Source: Acanthamoeba lenticulata
Taxonomy: Eukaryota; Discosea; Longamoebia; Acanthamoebidae
DNA: 46,508 bases
Reading direction: 5' to 3'
Assembly (NCBI GenBank): GCA_002179805.1
Contig: NAVB01000023.1
Location: 1-46,508 of the forward strand
The notes beneath the pieces were generated by a model. It worked only from the letters and a program-made list of their open reading frames with translations, was not told where the DNA came from and did not search any database. Made by a program: the position numbers and the translations under genes. Below are positions 41,901-46,508 of this stretch, piece after piece (position 1 is the stretch's first letter; each line of letters begins with the position of its first letter).

Positions 41901-42375
41901 TGAGGTCAAATTTAAATAGAAATCAAAATTGAAAATAAGAAAGGCAAAGAATGCGGGTTTGCACCTTCTTCATCTTCTTTTCTGACTCGATTTGCTTGGT
42001 GAGTGAGGTGATGAGCTCTTGGAGCTGCCGCTCGGACACGGGCCCGCGTCGGCTGGGTGGTGCCGAGTAGCCGCACTGGAAGCCCTTCTTGGAGCAGGGA
42101 GCACAGGGCTCCTTGCCGTCGCAGCGGCTGTGCCGCGTGCGGCAGTTGTCGCAGGCCTTGTTGATGTATTTCCGTCGCTTCTTAGACTTGGGTTGTCCAT
42201 TTTTGTCCCTTCCCATCTCGTCCTCGTCGTCATCATCGAGCGAGCCCAGCTCATCAGGCGAATTTTCAGGATCGCCCAAAATAGAATCGTCTGCACCACC
42301 TCGATGATCCATGCCACGACCGTCCATCATGCCTCCACCTCTATCCATGAGCACGCCGTAGCCGGCGTTGTCCAT
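38956..42375 (-). CDS. Zn2Cys6 binuclear-cluster transcription factor, 981 residues
   Basis: Exons on the minus strand: 42375..41965, 41710..41239, 41121..40222 and 40118..38956. The DNA-binding cluster is perfect: C75-X2-C78-X6-C85-X5-C91-X2-C94-X6-C101 (CDNCRTRHSRCDGKEPC, then APCSKKGFQC), preceded by a basic signal SKKRRKY. A short coiled coil follows (RQLQELITSLTKQIESEKK), as in the dimeric Gal4 class. After a Gly/Ser-rich linker comes a helical region (about 230-590, AYQRYISRHI... LILMTIGLAS... VILQRL-like) with TPR-like spacing, possibly a regulatory domain. The last 390 residues are Gly/Met/Pro-rich with polyglutamine, probably a low-complexity activation region. The junction 40222/40118 that fuses this tail was inferred from phase. 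If it is wrong, the protein stops at 40193. Shares its upstream region with the peptidase gene. Confidence 0.85.
39415..39542 (-). repeat. Polyglutamine-coding CAG/CAA tract
   Basis: Interrupted CAG/CAA runs encode stretches of four to nine Gln, broken by His and Leu (QQQQHQQQQQQQQLPP and EQQHQQQQHELDY), within the C-terminal low-complexity region of the Zn2Cys6 protein. Confidence 0.85.
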
Positions 42376-43203
42376 CTACTATGCAGCTGAATCGGGCAAT
42401 ACAGCACCTCGAGGGCTGGCGTGAAGAATAGATGGCGCTAGATCTGGCCCACTTGAGCTCAATCGTTTGCCAGGAGATGGGTGAGCTCAAATGATTTGAT
42501 GCTCTTGGCTTAATTCCCTCGATTTTCTCTTGGCCTTGTATTTCAACCAGCAGCGCGCTATCAAGCTCGTGTTGCAGTTCGTGGCGGACCTCCAAATACG
42601 GCCTCCTTGGCAGAAGAAGGTATTCGCCACGGAGCGGCCTGTCGGTTCCGCGATGCTCTGTGCTGTGCTCTCAAACACCCGAAGCCATGACGCGTACCCA
42701 ACGGGGGGTTACCGTTAATATCACACCGTCGACAGATAAACGGAATTGGCGCAATCTCCAGCTCGCGAATCAAATTCATTGGTTGGACGTTGCGGGGGCG
42801 GCGACTTTTCTTTCTGCACCGGTCTGAATTGTTCAGACTTTTCCGACCACACAGATGAAAAACTATTAACGGAATGTTACCGTAACTTGACAGTGAATGC
42901 TCAGAATTCCGAGAAAGCAGGTGTGGCCCGAGACAAGGCGATGGTGGGATTGTTGCTGGTGTAGCGACTCCTGGGCCGAACCACGGAAGCTTGTTGAGCA
43001 GGCGAACAGCGGCGACGGAAGCTTGTTTCCTTGGACAAGGCCCTGCTGGATGACGATGCTCAGGCAGCTGTCCAAGCTGGCAACGGAACTCGCAGTCCGG
43101 GAATCAGGGCTGCAACACGCGTTTTGAGCAAGATAAAGAAACCAAAAGAAAAGTCCCACATATAAAGTTACTTGTGGCAAGTACTTGAGGTGTTGGGCCT
43201 GGC
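42376..43203. promoter_or_regulatory. Divergent upstream region with Myb-like and E2F-like words
   Basis: This region separates the transcription factor gene (-) from the peptidase gene (+). It contains CCGTTAAT (42712-42719), AAACGG (42738-42743), TTGGCGCAA (about 42746-42754), ATTAACGG (42865-42872) and the palindrome GTTAC-C-GTAAC (42876-42886). AACGG is the core of Myb sites and TTGGCGC of E2F sites. CCGTTAAT and ATTAACGG are exact inverted copies 150 bases apart. No coding exon is supported. Confidence 0.4.
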
Positions 43204-46128
43204 ATGTTGCAGCGAGCAGCCTGGCGAAGCTCCGCCGCACTGGGCTGCGGCCGAGTGAGCGCGCTGGGTTCCGCTCGCGGCCCGCTCTGCGCACGCACGC
43301 TTCCTCCTTTGCCGTACCGGGGCTACGCCACGACCCGGCAACTAATTGATGAATTCGACTCCGTCGCCGGTGGGCTTGCCTCGTCTGCGAGCATAGACCA
43401 CGCACACCGAGGTCTCTTCAATGTTCCTGGTCTTGTTTCTCCTGAATCGTGGGGTCGCCTTGTGCGCAGCGTCGAGGAGGAAGTCGAGCGCCTCGTGATA
43501 CACACCCAGAAGCGCACAGCAGAGAACAAAAGGCACAATCTCTTTTGTTTTTGTATTTTTTTTTGAATTTATATTTAGTTAAATAATTGAATTACCTAAA
43601 ATTAGGCGTCCGTCGCTGGAGGCCAAAGTGGACCTCATCCGCACGCTGGACCGCATCTCGGCCACCATCTGCAGCGTGGTCGATCCCGCCGAGCTGTGCC
43701 GGTACGCGCCCTGCGATCACGACGCCGTGCGGCAACGGATGGGCAACGACCACCGGTGAGCTCACGGGCATGTGGTGTGATGGGAATGGGCGGGCGGGAG
43801 AACAGGAACACACACCCGTCCGACGCGTGGGTCGGGGCGGCGGAGGACAGCTACGAGCAGCTCTCGACGCTGATCCACCACCTCAACACGGACACCGGCC
43901 TCTACGACGCCACCGCCACCGTCACCAACGACGGCGAGGGCACGTCTTCGCCCCCCTTCTCTCTCTCTCGTCCCCGGTGATGTCGCTGCCTTTTCTCACG
44001 CTTCGTCGTCGTCGTCGTCGTCGCTGTGAGCGCAGGCGAGAGCGCGTTCGAGAAGCTGACGCCCGAGCAACAGATTGCGGCGCGCGCGTTCAAGCTCGAG
44101 TTCGAGCTCAACGGGATTCACCTGCCGGACAACGTCCGCCAGCGCGTGGTGGCGCTCAACAGCGACATCACGGCCCTCGCCTACGAATTTAGCGTGGCGG
44201 CCGCCTCTGGGCCGGACCTCGCGCGCGTGCCACCGCTGCGGCTCGACGAACGCGTCGTGGCCGCCCTGCCGCCCAACCTCGCGCGTCGTGTGAAGCAGCT
44301 GCCCGGCCGCCCGGGCGCCGAGCTGCCGGTGCGCAACGACGCGGGCTTGCTCACGAGCGTGCTCCAGCATGTGGACGACGGCGCCGTGCGGCGCCAGGCC
44401 TTCCTGCTGTCCAACCAGCGCGAGCCAGAGGACCGCGCCCTGCGGCTGCTCGACGCCCTCCTGGCCAAGCGGCACGAGCTGGCCCGACTGCTGGGCTTCC
44501 CCTCCTTCGCCAGTCTCTCGCTGGCCAATCGCCTGGTGGGCAGCCCCGACGCCGTCCACCGCTTCCTGGACGACCTCAGCCGCGTCATCGAGCCCAAGGC
44601 CACCAAGGTGCTTCTTTTTTACTTTAAATTATTGAATAACAAGTTTACTATTTTTTTCCAATTTTATATCATTTATGATATCATAAAATACAAAATGGCA
44701 ATGCAGGAGGTGGACATGCTGAAGAGGCTGAAGCGGGAGAGGGAAGGCGAAGCGGCTGATGGGAAGACGACCATCTTAGCGTGGGATCGCCTCTTCTACA
44801 CGGAACTCTGCAAGACGACGGGAGGCGGCGAAGCCAACCTCAGCGACTACTTTTCGGTGGGGCACTGCATGGCGGGGCTCAACACGATCGTGTCCAGCCT
44901 GTTCGGCCTCTCGCTCGAGGTTGTGCCCATGGCCCGGACCGAGACCTGGCACCCCTCCGTTCGGTTCGTCTCCTCCTGAAATCAAAACGATTATTTTAAA
45001 GTATTTATTTATTTATTTATATTAATATTGATGAGCACCTACAGAAAGGTTCGGGTGGCACACGAAACCGAAGGGACGGTGGGCTACGTCTACATGGACC
45101 TCTTCTCTCGCCCCAACAAGTTTAGCCACGCCGCCAACTTCGCCATCCAGTTCTCTCACCAGGTCCACCAAGACGCCCGCCAAATCGACACGCCAGCTCA
45201 GCCTTGGGTACTGCTCCTTTTTAATTTATACAAAATATTAACTATTTATTAATGTGTTTATTCATGTGTTGGATTTACTAATTATTGAAATGCAGGCGCC
45301 TGCCGAGCTGAGCAGCGGCTACGTGGTGCCGCGCGTGGCGCTGGCGTGCAACTTTCCGACGCCGTCGGCTCAGCGGCCGTCGCTGCTGACGCACCACCAG
45401 GTGGAGACTTTGTTCCACGAGTTTGGGCACACGCTGGCCACCCTCTTCTCGCGCACCGAGTTTCAGCACGTGGCCGGGACGCGCGCCCAGCTCGACTTTG
45501 TCGAAACGCCCTCGACCCTCATGGAGTACTACGCCTACGCCCCAAGCGTGTTGTCCCTCTTTGCGCGCCACTGGCGCACGGGCGCCGCCGTCCCCGCGTC
45601 TGAGCTCGCCGCCCTCGCGGAGAACACGGCGCGCTTCGCTGGCATGGAGGCGCAGCTCCAGGTCCTCTACTCGATGATGGACATGGTCTACCACGGGCCC
45701 CACCCGCTGCCAGCCTCGACGACCGACCTCGTGCGCGACCTCCAGGCGCGCTACTACGCCGTGCCCCACGCCGAGGGCAGCCACCTCCAGGCCAGTTTCG
45801 GCCACCTGGCTGGCTACGGGGCTGGCTACTACAGCTACCTCTACTGTCGCGTGGCGTCGGCCAACCTGTGGCACCGCTGCTTCGAGCCCGACCCGCTCAA
45901 CCGCCAGAGTACTTCTTCCTTGCTCAATGTTCTTTTTTTACATGATTTTATTTATTTATTTATTGATTTTTGTGGTGCTACACAGTGGGCGAGCGCTACA
46001 GGCAGGAGATCCTGCGCTATGGTGGCGCGAAGGATCCGCGAGCCATGCTTCGCGCCTTCCTTGGGGCTGAGCCCTCCCTCAACGCCTACCTCACCACTCT
46101 CGGCCTTGAGCCCCCAAGAGGCTTGTGA
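43204..46128 (+). CDS. MIPEP: Mitochondrial intermediate peptidase (MIP/Oct1, M3 family)
   Basis: Matrix metallopeptidase that removes octapeptides from precursors already cut by MPP. Best exon set: 43204..43532, 43606..43701, 43806..43939, 44036..44607, 44707..44963, 45045..45207, 45296..45908 and 45986..46128, giving 768 residues. The Arg-rich presequence starts MLQRAAWRSSAALGCGRV. Homology anchors: LFNVPGLVSPESW, VDPAELCRNTHP, HHLNTDTGLYD, FELNGIHLP, the zinc site H558-E-F-G-H562 with the downstream RTEFQHVAGTR, VETPSTLMEYYAY, VGYGARYY-like LAGYGAGYYSYLYCR and GERYRQEILRYGGAKDP. Length is normal for MIP. Two donors are unresolved: no in-phase GT donor fits the end of exon 1, so GC (AAAAG|GCACAA) is proposed. 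Exon 3 ends either at GAGG|GCACGT or 30 bases later at C|GTCCCC. Confidence 0.9.
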
Positions 46129-46320
46129 CAAGATGCATTTTAAAAATAATTTTTAAAATAAATAGTAAAAGAAAAAGTACGTGGTAAAAAGATTGGAGTT
46201 GATGTGGTTGTGTACAACAGGCACAGGAGTACAAAAGGGAAGGTCGCGAAGGTTGCGACGCTGCAGTCTCGAGTACTACAGGTCGACCAAGTGGCGCTAC
46301 TTTTTTTCTTCTTCTTCTTC

Positions 46321-46508
46321 TTACTGGTAGTAGTGGAACTGGCCGCTCTCGTCGTAGTAGCCCTGCTCGGCACCAGCGCCCTCGTGGTACTGGCCGCTCT
46401 CGTCATAGTAGCCGCCCTGCTGGTCATACCCGCCCTCGGTGTAGCCGCCCTCATGGTACTGGCCGCTCTCGTCGTAGTAGCCGCCCTGCTGGTCATACCC
46501 GCCCTCGG
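46321..46508 (-). CDS. C-terminus of a Tyr/Gly/Gln tandem-repeat protein, 5' partial
   Basis: Only the last 62 codons are in the window and the gene continues beyond the right edge. The frame encodes two 23-residue tandem units (69 bases each). Each begins EGGYDQQGGYYDESG and continues QYHEGGYT. A shorter final variant ends EQGYYDESGQFHYYQ before TAA. The composition (Tyr, Gly, Gln, Asp, Glu, no hydrophobic core) is that of a disordered, possibly phase-separating or matrix-type domain. Such tails occur on RNA-binding and cytoskeletal proteins. The N-terminal domain that would tell the function is missing. It converges with the peptidase gene (192 bases between stop codons). Confidence 0.75.
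   Translation of the reverse strand, partial: EGGYDQQGGYYDESGQYHEGGYTEGGYDQQGGYYDESGQYHEGAGAEQGYYDESGQFHYYQ

Noticed and set aside
42866..43405. A 179-codon minus-strand frame over the peptidase start
   Set aside because: It is antisense to the peptidase presequence exon and its promoter, with no coherent domain.
43702..43768. Coding continuation RYAPCDHDAVRQRMGNDHR in the peptidase gene
   Set aside because: Splicing from GTACGCG at 43702 directly to 43806 restores VELCRNTHP-type homology, so this stretch is intron.

Overview
This window looks like nuclear DNA of an amoebozoan, most like Acanthamoeba. That assignment is an inference from genome style and protein families, since no search could be run. 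Genes are close together on both strands and the exons are GC-rich. I could place about 90 short introns. Most donors are GTACG, GTGCG, GTCCG or GTTCG, and many introns are T/A-rich. For 18 of the 21 supported protein genes the whole coding sequence could be assembled with a good junction at every exon. All of those exon sets sum to a multiple of three, and exon coordinates are given in each entry. Two genes run off the window edges. One (the mitochondrial intermediate peptidase) has two unresolved donors.

Layout. 1-1080: 3' part of a PPR protein (+). 2149-3290: mitochondrial inorganic pyrophosphatase (-). 3386-3457: tRNA-Thr(CGT) (+). 3476-4183 and 4445-5711: a divergent pair of unknown genes, the second Cys-rich. 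6011-8318: a GYP1/TBC1D22-type Rab GAP (+). 8446-9626: a membrane protein with a mitochondrial-type N-terminus (+). 9749-10431: a secreted/type I membrane Cys-rich protein (-). 10661-13151: initiator-tRNA ribosyl-phosphate transferase of the Rit1 family (+). 14567-15448: a charged nuclear-type protein (+). 15572-15868: a small unknown protein (-). 16335-17293: a CDC34-type E2 with an acidic tail (+). 17438-17749: a small mitochondrial protein (-), divergent with 17857-19091, a dienoyl-CoA isomerase (+). 19931-26547: a giant 1849-residue signalling protein (+). 26901-27018: 5S rRNA (-). 27320-27730: HSP20 (+). 27826-29363: dual-specificity phosphatase (-). 30052-32607: acyl-CoA carboxylase beta chain (+). 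32938-36417: secreted GH10 glycosidase (+). 36524-38717: phospholipase C-type phosphoesterase (+). 38956-42375: Zn2Cys6 transcription factor (-). 43204-46128: mitochondrial intermediate peptidase (+). 46321-46508: C-terminus of a Tyr/Gly/Gln repeat protein (-).

The most striking gene is the one at 19931-26547. Read together, its exons give a domain order RGS - START - SH3 - RasGAP. One polypeptide would then carry GAP modules for both heterotrimeric G-alpha and Ras, joined by a lipid-binding domain. I know of no described protein with that order, but this needs a domain-architecture search.

Two organelle themes recur. Several products carry mitochondrial presequences: pyrophosphatase, the 295-residue membrane protein, the 103-residue protein and the peptidase. 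The 103-residue protein has a textbook octapeptide cleavage motif for the peptidase encoded at the other end of the window. The carboxylase beta chain lacks an obvious presequence and ends in -SRL, a canonical peroxisomal signal.

Many neighbours are divergent pairs with short shared upstream regions (107 to about 830 bases). No transposon, CRISPR array, viral gene or operon was seen.
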